A stretch of DNA of 64,000 bases, from assembly GCF_010550695.1 (NCBI RefSeq), contig NZ_JAAGOB010000004.1, forward strand, positions 248,001 to 312,000, in the 5' to 3' direction. Positions within the stretch are counted from its first letter, which is position 1. Every line of letters begins with the position of its first letter. The stretch comes from Phytoactinopolyspora alkaliphila (lineage in GTDB: Bacteria > Actinomycetota > Actinomycetes > Jiangellales > Jiangellaceae). The translations under genes were made by a program, and so were the position numbers. Shown in pieces: positions 7,648-16,100 of this stretch. A model generated the notes under the pieces. It was not told where the DNA came from, did not search any database, and was given only the letters and a program-made list of their open reading frames with translations.

Positions 7648-9861
7648 CTACGCGGTCTTCACCAGTTCTGTCTCAGCGGGGGAGTCATCGCCCTCGCGCA
7701 GACCGAATCGAGCATGAACCCGACGTAGGGGTGCCGGGGCCCACCAGGTGACGCGGCCGCCGAGCCTCATCGTCGCGGGCAGGAGTGCGCCGCGGATCAA
7801 GGTAGCGTCGAGCAGCACCGCCAGCGGCAGGCCAACGCCGAAGGCCTTCATCAAGGTGATCTCCGAGAACAGGAAGGCCAAAAAGACGATGGAGATCAGC
7901 ACGGCCGCGGCCGTGACGATGCGCCCGATCCGCTCCAGGCCGGTCGCCACCGCGGTCACATTGTCGCCGGTTCGCTCGTACTCTTCGCGGATTCGGGAAA
8001 GCATGAACACCTGGTAGTCCATGGCAAGTCCGAACGCGATCGCGAAGAGCATGACCGGGATGGTGCCCGCAAGACTCCCGGTCGCCACGAAATCGCCGAA
8101 CCACCCGGAGAGGTTTCCGTCCTGGAAGATCCACACCAGCGCTCCGAACGTGGCGGTCAGGCTCAGGCCGCTGAGGAACAGCGCCAGGAAAGGCAACAGC
8201 ACACTGCCGGTGAGCAGGAACAGCAGGATCACCATGGAGATCCCCAGCGCTCCGAGGCTGTAGGGCAGCCATCGCAGGAGGGAGTCGTTGCCGTCGACGG
8301 TGACTGCCGCGAGACCGCCCACCAGCACGTCGAACGGAGCCGGCGTCGCTCGGAGGTCACGCACGAGCTGCTGGGCGTCCTCCGCGGCGCCGGCTGCCGG
8401 AACCACCGAGAGGTACAGGGCGCCATCCCGGGCGAACCGGGTGTGCTGCGGCCCCGCCGGCATCACCTCCACCCCCTTGGCGTAGGTGCCCGTGATGGTG
8501 TCGACATGTGACACATGCGGCAATGCCGACAGCTCGGCCGCGTACTCGGCCACCGTCTCCGGGGCGCCCGAGCGGGGCGCCACCACCTGCAGAGGGTTCT
8601 GTTCGCCGGACTCGAATTCGGTGCGTACGGTATCGGCGACCTGCCGTGACTGCGCGGACGCGGGCATGGTCCGCTCGTCGACCTCGCCGAGCTTCAGGTT
8701 GAGAAACGGGCTACCCAGGAGAAGCAAGAAGAGGACGACGACCGTGGCGACGGGGACCGGCCGCCTCATGACGAGAACTGCCAGCCGGTGCCAGAAGCCT
8801 TCCTCCGTGGCGCCGTCGGCGCCGTCCGGCCGACGACGCCCCAGCCGCGCCCGGCCGACCCGCCGGCCGAAGACCGAGAGTAGGGCGGGCAGAAGGGTGA
8901 GGGAGGCGGCACCGGCGACCAGTGCGGTGGCGATTCCGGCGTAGCTGACCGAGCGCAGCGCACCCAGCGGGAACCAGATGAGCGCGGAGAGCGCGATGGC
9001 CACCGTCACGGCGGAGAACACGATGGTGCGCCCGGCCGTCCGCATGGTCGCCGCGATGGCGTCTGATGTGCTCTTCCCGGCTCGCAGCTCCTCCCGGAAG
9101 CGGTTGACCATGAGGAGGCTGTAGTCGATGGCCAACCCCATGCCGAGGAGTGTGACCACGTTCGTGGCCAGAACCGACAGATCCGTCAGATCGGCCAGTA
9201 CCCACATCACCCCCATGCCCGTCAGGACCGTGACCAGCGCCACCGCCAGCGGCAGAAGCGCCGCGACCACACTTCCGAAGATCAGCACCAGGGCGATGAG
9301 GGTGATCGGAAAGACGATCATCTCGGCCGCGATGATGTCGCGCTCACTCTGTTCGGTCAACTCGTGCTCGAACATCGCATAGCCGCCGATGCGTACGTCC
9401 AGTTCCCCCTGATCTCCCTCGTAGACCGGGATCAGTTTGCTCAGGCGCTGGTCCACCTCGGTCGGATCGCCCTCGATCGTGGCGAGCACCAGTGCCTTGC
9501 CTGCATCGGTACTGCGCAGCTGGTCCGGTTGGCCAGCTGACCAATAGGAGGTCACATCCGACAACCCTGGCTCGGCGGCCAGCCGCTCGGTCAACGCGGT
9601 GCCGGCCCGCACCGCGCCAGGCTCGTCGACCGTGTCCGGGGCGGTGATCATGAGCACCAGATTGGGAGGTCGGTGCCCGAGCTTGTCCTGAAGGAGATCC
9701 GCGGCTGCTCCCGACTCCGCGCCCGGATCGTCCCAGCCGCCTGCCGAGAGCTTGCTGAATAGCGTCGACCCGGCCGAACCGCCGAGAAGAGCGATGATGA
9801 CAGCGGTGACCAGCACCGCGCGCCGACGGTGCACCACAAGACGTGTCAGTTTCTTGACCAT
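7648..9861 (-). CDS. MMPL-family RND transporter
   Basis: About 737 residues with the RND/MMPL duplication: one helix, a large external loop (about residues 35-175), five or six helices, then the pattern repeats from about residue 375. GMGLAIDYSLLMVNRFREE and FGLAMDYQVFMLSRIREEY are the paired conserved helices with the proton-relay Asp-Tyr. Such proteins export lipids or small hydrophobic compounds; the cargo is unknown. The ATG at 9861 begins MVKKLTRLVVHRRR, a normal MMPL start. It is divergent from the sigma-factor gene, and half of an ECF41-like promoter palindrome faces it. Confidence 0.9.
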   Translation of the reverse strand: MVKKLTRLVVHRRRAVLVTAVIIALLGGSAGSTLFSKLSAGGWDDPGAESGAAADLLQDKLGHRPPNLVLMITAPDTVDEPGAVRAGTALTERLAAEPGLSDVTSYWSAGQPDQLRSTDAGKALVLATIEGDPTEVDQRLSKLIPVYEGDQGELDVRIGGYAMFEHELTEQSERDIIAAEMIVFPITLIALVLIFGSVVAALLPLAVALVTVLTGMGVMWVLADLTDLSVLATNVVTLLGMGLAIDYSLLMVNRFREELRAGKSTSDAIAATMRTAGRTIVFSAVTVAIALSALIWFPLGALRSVSYAGIATALVAGAASLTLLPALLSVFGRRVGRARLGRRRPDGADGATEEGFWHRLAVLVMRRPVPVATVVVLFLLLLGSPFLNLKLGEVDERTMPASAQSRQVADTVRTEFESGEQNPLQVVAPRSGAPETVAEYAAELSALPHVSHVDTITGTYAKGVEVMPAGPQHTRFARDGALYLSVVPAAGAAEDAQQLVRDLRATPAPFDVLVGGLAAVTVDGNDSLLRWLPYSLGALGISMVILLFLLTGSVLLPFLALFLSGLSLTATFGALVWIFQDGNLSGWFGDFVATGSLAGTIPVMLFAIAFGLAMDYQVFMLSRIREEYERTGDNVTAVATGLERIGRIVTAAAVLISIVFLAFLFSEITLMKAFGVGLPLAVLLDATLIRGALLPATMRLGGRVTWWAPAPLRRVHARFGLREGDDSPAETELVKTA

Positions 9862-9886
9862 GCATCCAAGAGCCGGCCGGCGCCGG

Positions 9887-9946
9887 GAATGTGACATCGA
9901 CGTCGTTGTCTGCGGCCCATGTCACATTCGGGCCGTTCCAGGCGTC
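9887..9946 (+). promoter_or_regulatory. ECF41-type autoregulated promoter with mirrored -35 box
   Basis: TGTCACA (9920-9926), exactly 16 bases, then CGTC (9943-9946) matches the promoter motif I recall for ECF41 sigma factors (TGTCACA-N16-CGTC). It lies about 57 bases before the sigma-factor start. TGTCACA also occurs on the other strand, making an 11-bp inverted repeat (GAATGTGACAT 9887-9897 / ATGTCACATTC 9919-9929), but no CGTC is correctly placed toward the MMPL gene. Confidence 0.65.
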
Positions 9947-10003
9947 GTGGGAGCGTGGGGCACAGAAGGACCCGGTGCCCATTGGCAGGCAAGGAGATCT
10001 GGG

Positions 10004-10939
10004 ATGGACGAGATGCCACCGAAGGACGACGACGCGCTCGACGCGGCCACGCGCGACCTCGCCGAGCACCGTGAACTCCTCTTCTCGATCGGATACAACA
10101 TCCTCGGAACGGTCGCCGACACTGAGGACGTCCTCCAGGAAACCTGGCTGTCCTGGGCGGGAGCGGACCGGGCCTCCGTGGACAATGTGCGGGCCTACCT
10201 GGTGCGGATAACGGTCAACGAGGCGATGTCGCGGTTACGCCGGATGCGGCGCATGCGCGAGACGTATGTGGGGCCGTGGCTACCGGAGCCGCTGATCTCG
10301 GCCGGCGACGCCTCCGACGAGGCGGTACGGACGGAGTCGGTCTCGATCGCCCTGATGGTCGTGCTCGAGACGCTGACTCCGCTGGAGCGGGCGGTCTTCG
10401 TACTGCGGGAGGCGTTCGGATATGGGCATCCTGAGATCGCGGAGATCCTGGGCCGCTCACCGGCGGCCGTGCGACAGCTCGCCCACCGCGCCCGCGAACA
10501 CGTGCACGCCAGACGGCCGAGAACAGAGGTCGACGAGGGCTCGCGCCGAGCGGTCACGGAGCGGTTCCTCGCCGCTGCCGCCGGTGGTGACCTGACCGCG
10601 TTGATGGACGTGCTTGCTCCGGACGTGGAGCTGCGCACAGACACCGGAGGCAAGGTTCGCGCGGCTCGTCAGGTGATGGTGGGGCGGGACAAGGTCGCCA
10701 GGCTGTTCGCCTCGGACAGGGTGTTCGGAGAGCTGTCCGAGCTCACCGTGGGTCACGTCGTGGTCAACGGGGAGCCGGCCGTCGCGCTGTTGCATCCGGA
10801 CGGAAGCCTGCATTCGGTGGGGGTCATCGAGGTCAGTGAAGACGGCCGGCACGTGTGCGGAATCTATGGGGTGATCAACCCGGACAAGCTACGCCGGATC
10901 GCCGGCCGCGTGTGGTCCACCAGCGGCGGTGCTGTTTGA
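10004..10939 (+). CDS. sigJ: ECF41 (SigJ-like) sigma factor with C-terminal SnoaL-like domain
   Basis: A 311-residue sigma factor. The start at 10004 has AAGGAG 7 bases upstream. Region 2 (residues 18-85: ADTEDVLQETWLSW), region 4 (about 115-170: LTPLERAVFVLREAFGYGHPEI) and a fused NTF2/SnoaL-like domain (about 180-300) are in order. ECF41 signatures are present: WLPEPL at 92-97, a DTGGKV variant of the DGGGK motif, and NPDKL at about 292. In this group the fused domain takes the place of an anti-sigma factor. Family members usually sit beside oxidoreductase or carboxymuconolactone-decarboxylase genes; here the divergent neighbour is an MMPL transporter. A matching promoter suggests autoregulation. 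Confidence 0.9.
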   Translation: MDEMPPKDDDALDAATRDLAEHRELLFSIGYNILGTVADTEDVLQETWLSWAGADRASVDNVRAYLVRITVNEAMSRLRRMRRMRETYVGPWLPEPLISAGDASDEAVRTESVSIALMVVLETLTPLERAVFVLREAFGYGHPEIAEILGRSPAAVRQLAHRAREHVHARRPRTEVDEGSRRAVTERFLAAAAGGDLTALMDVLAPDVELRTDTGGKVRAARQVMVGRDKVARLFASDRVFGELSELTVGHVVVNGEPAVALLHPDGSLHSVGVIEVSEDGRHVCGIYGVINPDKLRRIAGRVWSTSGGAV

Positions 10940-10967
10940 CGCCGTTTCCGCGGGGAATGTGTCCTAC

Positions 10968-11129
10968 ATGACTGATGCCGTCACCGGCTACGGCGGCGCG
11001 CTGATCGTCGCCGTGGTCTTGGGCGTGGGATTGGCGTTCGCCACGAACACCACGGTGGGAGGGGTAGCTGGCCTGGCCGGAGGGCTCAGCTGGCTGGGGC
11101 TTCACCTGCTGGCCCGCCACCGGAGGTGA
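10968..11129 (+). CDS. Possible small two-helix membrane protein
   Basis: A 53-residue ORF, almost entirely hydrophobic (GALIVAVVLGVGLAFATNTTVGG and a second helix GLSWLGLHLLARH), with a basic C-terminus. The ATG at 10968 has only a distant GGGGA upstream. It follows the sigma-factor stop by 28 bases and overlaps the convergent cobC gene tail-to-tail by 44 bases. No family recognised; it could be co-transcribed with the sigma factor. Confidence 0.4.
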   Translation: MTDAVTGYGGALIVAVVLGVGLAFATNTTVGGVAGLAGGLSWLGLHLLARHRR

Positions 11130-12252
11130 GGCAGGCAGATAGGACGCTGAGGAACGATGCCAACGTGGATCGGTCGCGCAGCGCGATCCGGAACCAGTCC
11201 TGGCCGAGGCCCGGGAACGTGTCGCCACGCCGCACAGCCCAGCCGGCGTCCCGCAACCGATGCCGCAGACCGTCGTCGTCGGGGAACCTGACCAGGACGA
11301 ACGGCGCCCGCGGAGCCGACACCACCTCGCCCCCGAACTGCCGGAGTTCGGCAGCGAGCCACGCCCTCACCGGCTCGTCCGCGCGGGCCGTCCGCTCGGC
11401 CTCGGCGAGTGCCGAGGGCTCCAGGCATGCTTGGATCGCCTCCACCGCCAGGCTCGACACCGACCACGGTGGCTGAACGTCCCGGAACCTCTCGATGGCG
11501 TCAGCCGGCCCCAGTATGTAACCCGCGCGAATCCCGGCGAGGCCCCACGTCTTGGTCAGGCTGCGCAGCACGACGAGCCCTGGCAGGTCGCGCCGGTCCG
11601 CCACGGACTCGGCCTCCCCGGGCACAGCGTCCATGAAAGCCTCATCGACCACGACGATCCGGCCCGGGCGGGTCAGGCGCTCGATGGATCGTGCCGGGTG
11701 TAGTACAGATGTCGGATTGGTGGGGTTACCGACGACGACCAGGTCCGCGTCGCCTGGGACGATGCTGGGGTCCAGCACGAAGCCGTCAGCCGCCGATAGG
11801 ACCACGCGTTCGACGGTGTGCCGCGCTGTTGTGAGCGCCACCTCAGGTTCGGTGAACTGCGGATGTACGACGACGGCCCGCTGGACATCGGCGCCCGGGC
11901 GGAAGGCGCGGGCGATCAGGGTGAACGCCTCGGCCCCGCCGGCCGCCGGCAGTACCTCGTCGGCTGGACGGCCGTGCCGTACCGCGATCGCCTCGGCGGC
12001 GGGCTTCGCGTCGGGATATGCCGCGACGTCGTCGACCGTGGCGCGCAGGCGGTCGCGCAGCCACGGCGGTGGCATGCCGGCGCGGACGTTGACCGCGAGG
12101 TCGATCAGGCCGGCGGCCGCGTCCCGGTCCCCATGGTGCCGCAGGTCCGGCCCCGGCGCCGCCCTCGTTGTGTCCTGCGAACTGTGGCTCATGGCGCTCG
12201 GGTCGCAGGACACAACGGTGCGTACAGCCGGCGTGTCACCACTCGATGCCAC
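11086..12252 (-). CDS. cobC: CobC-type aminotransferase / threonine-phosphate decarboxylase
   Basis: A PLP enzyme of the class I/II aminotransferase fold that in cobalamin synthesis makes (R)-1-amino-2-propanol phosphate or its equivalent for the nucleotide loop. The lysine motif is SLTKTWGLAGIRAGY; other fold motifs are GNPTNPTSVL and VVDEAFMD. The family start region LRHHGD lies about 37 residues in. GTG at 12252 overlaps the cobO stop by 17 bases and has AGAAGG 6 bases upstream, so coupling is likely; ATG at 12192 is the alternative and lies inside a palindromic element at 12166-12217. It is the last gene of the btuFCD-cbiX-chlID-cobO operon. Confidence 0.85.
   Translation of the reverse strand: MASSGDTPAVRTVVSCDPSAMSHSSQDTTRAAPGPDLRHHGDRDAAAGLIDLAVNVRAGMPPPWLRDRLRATVDDVAAYPDAKPAAEAIAVRHGRPADEVLPAAGGAEAFTLIARAFRPGADVQRAVVVHPQFTEPEVALTTARHTVERVVLSAADGFVLDPSIVPGDADLVVVGNPTNPTSVLHPARSIERLTRPGRIVVVDEAFMDAVPGEAESVADRRDLPGLVVLRSLTKTWGLAGIRAGYILGPADAIERFRDVQPPWSVSSLAVEAIQACLEPSALAEAERTARADEPVRAWLAAELRQFGGEVVSAPRAPFVLVRFPDDDGLRHRLRDAGWAVRRGDTFPGLGQDWFRIALRDRSTLASFLSVLSACLTSGGGPAGEAPAS
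12166..12217. repeat. Palindromic element copy at the 5' end of cobC
   Basis: A perfect 15-bp inverted repeat (CGTTGTGTCCTGCGA, arms 12166-12180 and 12203-12217) with a GCGCTCGG core. It is a diverged member of the GCGTCCTGCA/TGCAGGACGC family. It is read in cobC as VVSCDPSAMSHSSQDTT, a frame different from the one used in cobN and cobQ, and it contains the candidate ATG at 12192. Confidence 0.7.
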
Positions 12253-12850
12253 GCTGGCCCTTCTGCCCGGCGTCCATCGGGTGCTTCACCTTGGCGGTCT
12301 CCATCACCAGGTCAGCCGCCTCGATCAACGCCGGGTGCGCGTGCCGTCCGGTAATGACGACGTGCTGGTGCCCCGGCCGGTTGGTGAGCACCTCCACCAC
12401 CTCCGTGACGTCGACCCACCCCCAATGGATCGGGTAGGTGAACTCGTCGAGGACGTACAGCCCATGCCGCTGGTCGGCGATGCGGGCGGCGATCTCCCGC
12501 CATCCTTCGGCGGCTGCGGCGGCGTGGTCGTCCTCGCTGCCCTTCTTCCGGCTCCAGGACCAGCCTTCGCCCATCTTGTGCCATTCGACCGGGCCACCCT
12601 CACCCGTCTGCTCGTGCAACCGGCCGAGAGCCTTGAACGCACCTTCCTCCCCGACGCGCCACTTCGCGGACTTGACGAACTGGAACACGCCGATGTTCCA
12701 GCCCTGGTTCCAGCCGCGCAGCGCCAGGCCGAACGCGGCGGTGGACTTTCCCTTCATGTCGCCGGTATGCACGATCACCAATGGACGGTTGCGCCGCTGG
12801 CGGGTGGTGAGCCCGTCCTGCGGGACTGCCGTGGGTTGACCTTGGGGCAT
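12236..12850 (-). CDS. cobO: Cob(I)yrinic acid a,c-diamide adenosyltransferase
   Basis: A 204-residue CobA/CobO/BtuR-type enzyme that transfers the adenosyl group of ATP to Co(I) corrinoid. The P-loop HTGDMKGKSTAAFG (GDMKGKST at residues 30-37) is diagnostic. Further family motifs are VFQFVKSAKWRVGEE, YVLDEFTYPIHWGWV and ITGRHAHPALIEAADLVME. Length is normal. It starts two bases after the chlID stop and overlaps cobC at its end, so it sits within one operon with the chelatase and the CbiX-like/ferredoxin fusion. Confidence 0.95.
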   Translation of the reverse strand: MPQGQPTAVPQDGLTTRQRRNRPLVIVHTGDMKGKSTAAFGLALRGWNQGWNIGVFQFVKSAKWRVGEEGAFKALGRLHEQTGEGGPVEWHKMGEGWSWSRKKGSEDDHAAAAAEGWREIAARIADQRHGLYVLDEFTYPIHWGWVDVTEVVEVLTNRPGHQHVVITGRHAHPALIEAADLVMETAKVKHPMDAGQKGQRGIEW

Positions 12851-12852
12851 GG

Positions 12853-15045
12853 TTATGCGGCCCTCCGTTGGGTTGAGCGTTCGCGGACCGTGGAGGTCAA
12901 CGTCGTCGCCGTCGCACCGGCCGCGACGCCGTCGAGGACGAGGTGCTCGGCACCGAGGCCTGTGGCAAGCGAGGCCGCCAAGCCGAGGCGGACAGGGCCG
13001 GACTCACAGTCGACCACCACTGCCGTGCCACGGGTGCGATGCAGTTCCCGCGCGAGCACGGCCCCGGCATGGTGGGACCGAGCGACGGCGTTCTTGCCTG
13101 CGGTCGCCCGGCCATCGGTCACGACGACGACGAGCGGGCGGCGACGGGAATCGCGCACGCTCTCCAGGGCGACCACTCGGGCGGTCTCGGCCAGCCCTTC
13201 GGCCAGCGGGGTCCGCCCGCCCGTGGGCATCGACTCGAGCCGGGACGCGGCCGCGTCCACGCTGGTGGTCGGGGGCAGCGCGAGCGTCGCGTCGTAGCCC
13301 CGGAACGTGACCAGGCCGACCTTGTCCCGCCGCTGATACGCGTCAAGCAGCAGGGACAGGATGGCCGTCTTCACCTCCCGCATCCGGGCCTTCGCACCCA
13401 TCGACCCGGACGCGTCCACGCTGAACAGCACCAGGTTGCCCTCCCGGCCCTCACGGACCGCCAGCCGAACATCCTCCCGGCGCAGCCGCACCACCGTCCC
13501 GGCCCGCGTCCGAGCTCTCTCGGCCGCCGCCTCGGCAGCCACGGCCCGGCGGCGAGCCTGGTGTGGAGCCGCGGCCATCAACGTGGCCATCAGGTGCGGA
13601 CTTCCGGTCTCGCCCTCCTTGGGGCGGCGGGCGCCGATAGTGCGCCCACTGCTGGTGATGGCGCGCGAACGACGACCCTGCGCGCCCGCGCCCTGACCGG
13701 ACACGGTCAGCAGCCGGGCCCGGTAAGGCGTCGCCGCCGTCTGGACGTCGTCACCGGGTGGTCTCCGGCCGGGAGCGTCGTCGCCGGAAGCCGGGGCGGT
13801 CTCCCCGGCACGGGGCGCCACGGAGGGCGATGGCTGGGATGCCGATGGCGCCTCGCCGGCGGACGTGCCGGCCGATTCGGGTGACGCCGAGTCCGCCGCG
13901 CCGGGATCAGCCCCGGCGAGCGAGCTGTCCCGGTCCGAGCCCGGGCCGGAATCGTCCGGGCCGCTGCCGGGATCGTCTCCCGGGCCGTCCCCGCCGGTGC
14001 CGTCGGGCCCTGGGCCGGGGTCGGGGTCGTCAGGAGAGAAATCCTCGAGGACCTGCTCCAGTTGCTCGTCGTCCAGGCCGGGCGAGTCGAACGGGTTGCG
14101 CCGGCGGCGGTGCGGAAGCGCCAGCCGGGCAGCCGCACGCACGTCCTCCGTCTCGACGACTGTCCGCCCCGACCAGGCGGCGTGGGCAATCGCCGTCTGG
14201 GCCGTGACCAGGTCGGCACGCATCCCGTCCACCTCGAACGCCGCGCACACCTCGGTGATCTGGCGCAACGCCGCGTCGGTGAGGACGACGTCGCCCAACC
14301 GCTCCCGGGCGGCCGCGATCCGTTCGGCGAGGCGTCGCTCGTCGTCGGCGAAGCGCGCCGCGAAACCGGCGGCGTCGGCCTCGTAGGCCAGCCGGGATCG
14401 GACGACGTCGGCCCGGACGCCCGGATCGCGACTGGCCGCGACCTCGACCGTCAAGCCGAAGCGGTCCAGCAGCTGGGGACGGAGTTCGCCCTCCTCGGGG
14501 TTCATGGTGCCGACCATGACGAACCGCGCCGCGTGGGAGACCGAGACGTTCTCCCGCTCCACCTTGGCCCGGCCCATCGCAGCCGCGTCCAGGAGGACGT
14601 CGACGAGGTGGTCATGCAGCAGATTGACCTCGTCGACGTAGAGAATGCCCCGGTGCGCGGCGGCGAGAAGCCCGGGCTCAAAGGCGGTGACACCTTCGGT
14701 AAGCGCCCGCTCCAGGTGGATCGAGCCGAGCACCCGGTCCTCCGATGCGCCCACCGGCAGTTCCACCAGCCGGGCCGGGCGCGCGAGCGAATCGTCGCCG
14801 TCGTCGTGTGGCCCGTCCGGGCACTCCGGGTCCGGGCTCTTCGGCGCGCATGAGAATCGGCAGCCCGCCACTACGTCGACGGCGGGCAGTAGACCGGCCA
14901 GCGCCCGGACCATGGTGGACTTCGCGGTGCCCTTCTCGCCACGGACCAGCACACCGCCAGTCGCGGGCGACACCGCCGACAGCACCAGGGCAAGGCGCAG
15001 GTCCTCCATGCCGACGACGGCCGTGAACGGGTAACCAGAACTCAT
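12853..15045 (-). CDS. Fused ChlI/ChlD-type cobaltochelatase subunit
   Basis: A 730-residue AAA+ plus von Willebrand A protein, expected to form the ATPase motor of cobaltochelatase with the CobN subunit encoded 17 kb away. N-terminal AAA+ domain: Walker A RGEKGTAKST, sensor-type segments GILYVDEVNLLHDHL (Walker B) and GTMNPEEGELRPQLLDRFGL. A long Pro/Asp/Gly-rich linker follows (about residues 340-460). The C-terminal vWA domain has the MIDAS motif FSVDASGSMGAKARM. The start ATG at 15045 overlaps the preceding stop (ATGA) and GGAGG lies just upstream; the 104-codon upstream extension overlaps that gene and is rejected. Confidence 0.9.
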   Translation of the reverse strand: MSSGYPFTAVVGMEDLRLALVLSAVSPATGGVLVRGEKGTAKSTMVRALAGLLPAVDVVAGCRFSCAPKSPDPECPDGPHDDGDDSLARPARLVELPVGASEDRVLGSIHLERALTEGVTAFEPGLLAAAHRGILYVDEVNLLHDHLVDVLLDAAAMGRAKVERENVSVSHAARFVMVGTMNPEEGELRPQLLDRFGLTVEVAASRDPGVRADVVRSRLAYEADAAGFAARFADDERRLAERIAAARERLGDVVLTDAALRQITEVCAAFEVDGMRADLVTAQTAIAHAAWSGRTVVETEDVRAAARLALPHRRRRNPFDSPGLDDEQLEQVLEDFSPDDPDPGPGPDGTGGDGPGDDPGSGPDDSGPGSDRDSSLAGADPGAADSASPESAGTSAGEAPSASQPSPSVAPRAGETAPASGDDAPGRRPPGDDVQTAATPYRARLLTVSGQGAGAQGRRSRAITSSGRTIGARRPKEGETGSPHLMATLMAAAPHQARRRAVAAEAAAERARTRAGTVVRLRREDVRLAVREGREGNLVLFSVDASGSMGAKARMREVKTAILSLLLDAYQRRDKVGLVTFRGYDATLALPPTTSVDAAASRLESMPTGGRTPLAEGLAETARVVALESVRDSRRRPLVVVVTDGRATAGKNAVARSHHAGAVLARELHRTRGTAVVVDCESGPVRLGLAASLATGLGAEHLVLDGVAAGATATTLTSTVRERSTQRRAA

Positions 15046-16100
15046 ATGTCCTCCGGGGTCGTGTAAGAGATGGCAGGCGACGGGTCCAGGGCGCCCGACG
15101 ACGTGGTACCGCGGGTCGTCCGCAGCTCGCGGACGACGACGCCACGGTGCAGATGTTCGTCGACGATTCGGTCCACTCCGCCGGAATCCACCGACGTGTA
15201 CCAGACGTCGTCGGGCTGCACCACGACGATCGGGCCGAGATTGCACGGAACCAGGCAGCCCGTGTTGGTGACCAGCACCTCCTCGTAGCTCACCGGACCG
15301 GCCTGCAGCTTCGCTGCCAGCGCCTGGGCGACGAGCGCGCTGCCGTGCGCCGAACACCTCGGACCCCGGCAGATCAGCACATGATGGCGGTGCCCGCCGA
15401 TGGTCGACCAGTTCGGGCTCCGGAAGGAGGCCGGTGAATCGGTGACCGGTTGGCTAGGCGTCGTCATGGCGGCGACCAGCGCGTCAAGCATCGGCTCGGT
15501 CTCGCTCACCCCGACGCCGATACGCACCTCCGGCAGGAAGGACACGCATCGCCGCTCAGGTCTGTTGGTCGCGCTCGGTTTCTCGCTTGCTTCGCGGGCG
15601 ATGCTCGTTCCTCGCGTCGACCGCTGCGCTCGCTCGTCGCCTCGCCGCTGAGGTCTGTTGGTCGCGCTCGGTTTCTCGCTTGCTTCGCGGGCGATGCTCG
15701 TTCCTCGCGTCGACCGCTGCGCTCGCTCGTCGCCTCGCCGCTCAGGTCTGTTGGTCGCGCTCGGCTTCTCGCTTGCTTCGCGGGCGATGCTCGTTCCTCG
15801 CGTCGACCGCTGCGCTCGCTCGTCGCCTCGCCGCTCAGTCCAATGCGCGGCCGCTTTGCCGACCCACGTCTCCAAGTAGCGGTCGCGAGGTACCTGAACG
15901 GGCAGGACGAGAACCTCGGTGGCGCCGTCGGCGTGGCACTCGTCCAGCGCGTCGTGCAAGGATTCCTCGCCGTGGTCGAGCAGCGCGGACCGCACGATGT
16001 CGCCGGTGCGCTCGCGCAGCCGCACCGCCAGCCGGCTCAGCGCACGTTCCGCGGCCGGAGCGCCAAGGGCTCGACCCACCAGCACGATCTGTCTCGTCAT
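15042..16100 (-). CDS. CbiX-like / 2Fe-2S ferredoxin fusion with a tripled 31-residue insert
   Basis: A 352-residue three-part protein. Residues 1-88 and about 185-215 resemble a CbiX-type chelatase fold (MTRQIVLVGRALGAP; VLVLPVQVPRDRYLETW). The usual catalytic His motifs (HGS near the N-terminus and a His in the second strand) are not evident, so chelatase activity is doubtful. Residues 89-181 are three copies of a 31-residue unit rich in Arg, Ser, Glu and Thr. The C-terminal part (about 230-330) is a thioredoxin-like 2Fe-2S ferredoxin with cysteines in ICRGPRCSAHG and NTGCLVPCNLGP. It sits between btuD and chlID with ATGA overlaps on both sides. Electron donation to cobalt before adenosylation is my inference. 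Confidence 0.75.
   Translation of the reverse strand: MTRQIVLVGRALGAPAAERALSRLAVRLRERTGDIVRSALLDHGEESLHDALDECHADGATEVLVLPVQVPRDRYLETWVGKAAAHWTERRGDERAQRSTRGTSIAREASEKPSATNRPERRGDERAQRSTRGTSIAREASEKPSATNRPQRRGDERAQRSTRGTSIAREASEKPSATNRPERRCVSFLPEVRIGVGVSETEPMLDALVAAMTTPSQPVTDSPASFRSPNWSTIGGHRHHVLICRGPRCSAHGSALVAQALAAKLQAGPVSYEEVLVTNTGCLVPCNLGPIVVVQPDDVWYTSVDSGGVDRIVDEHLHRGVVVRELRTTRGTTSSGALDPSPAISYTTPEDI
15551..15838. repeat. 93-bp tandem repeat, three copies, in frame
   Basis: Units begin at 15551, 15644 and 15737 with GCCGCTsAGG, an exact 93-bp (31-codon) period, plus a 9-base partial copy at 15830. Units are nearly identical. On the minus strand each encodes a peptide starting (E/Q)RRGDERAQRS and ending SEKPSATNRP. 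The unit is rich in GCTCG/CGAGC words. No copy is seen elsewhere in the window. Confidence 0.95.

Noticed and set aside
9861-9897. ECF41 promoter driving the MMPL gene
   Set aside because: The mirrored TGTCACA has no CGTC at 15-17 bases on that strand.
11552-13297. Long plus-strand ORF of 581 codons antisense to cobC/cobO/chlID
   Set aside because: High-GC antisense shadow; low-complexity Arg/Ser/Pro composition and clear real genes on the other strand.
15551-15838. CRISPR array
   Set aside because: Units are contiguous 93-bp copies without unique spacers, and they are translated in frame.
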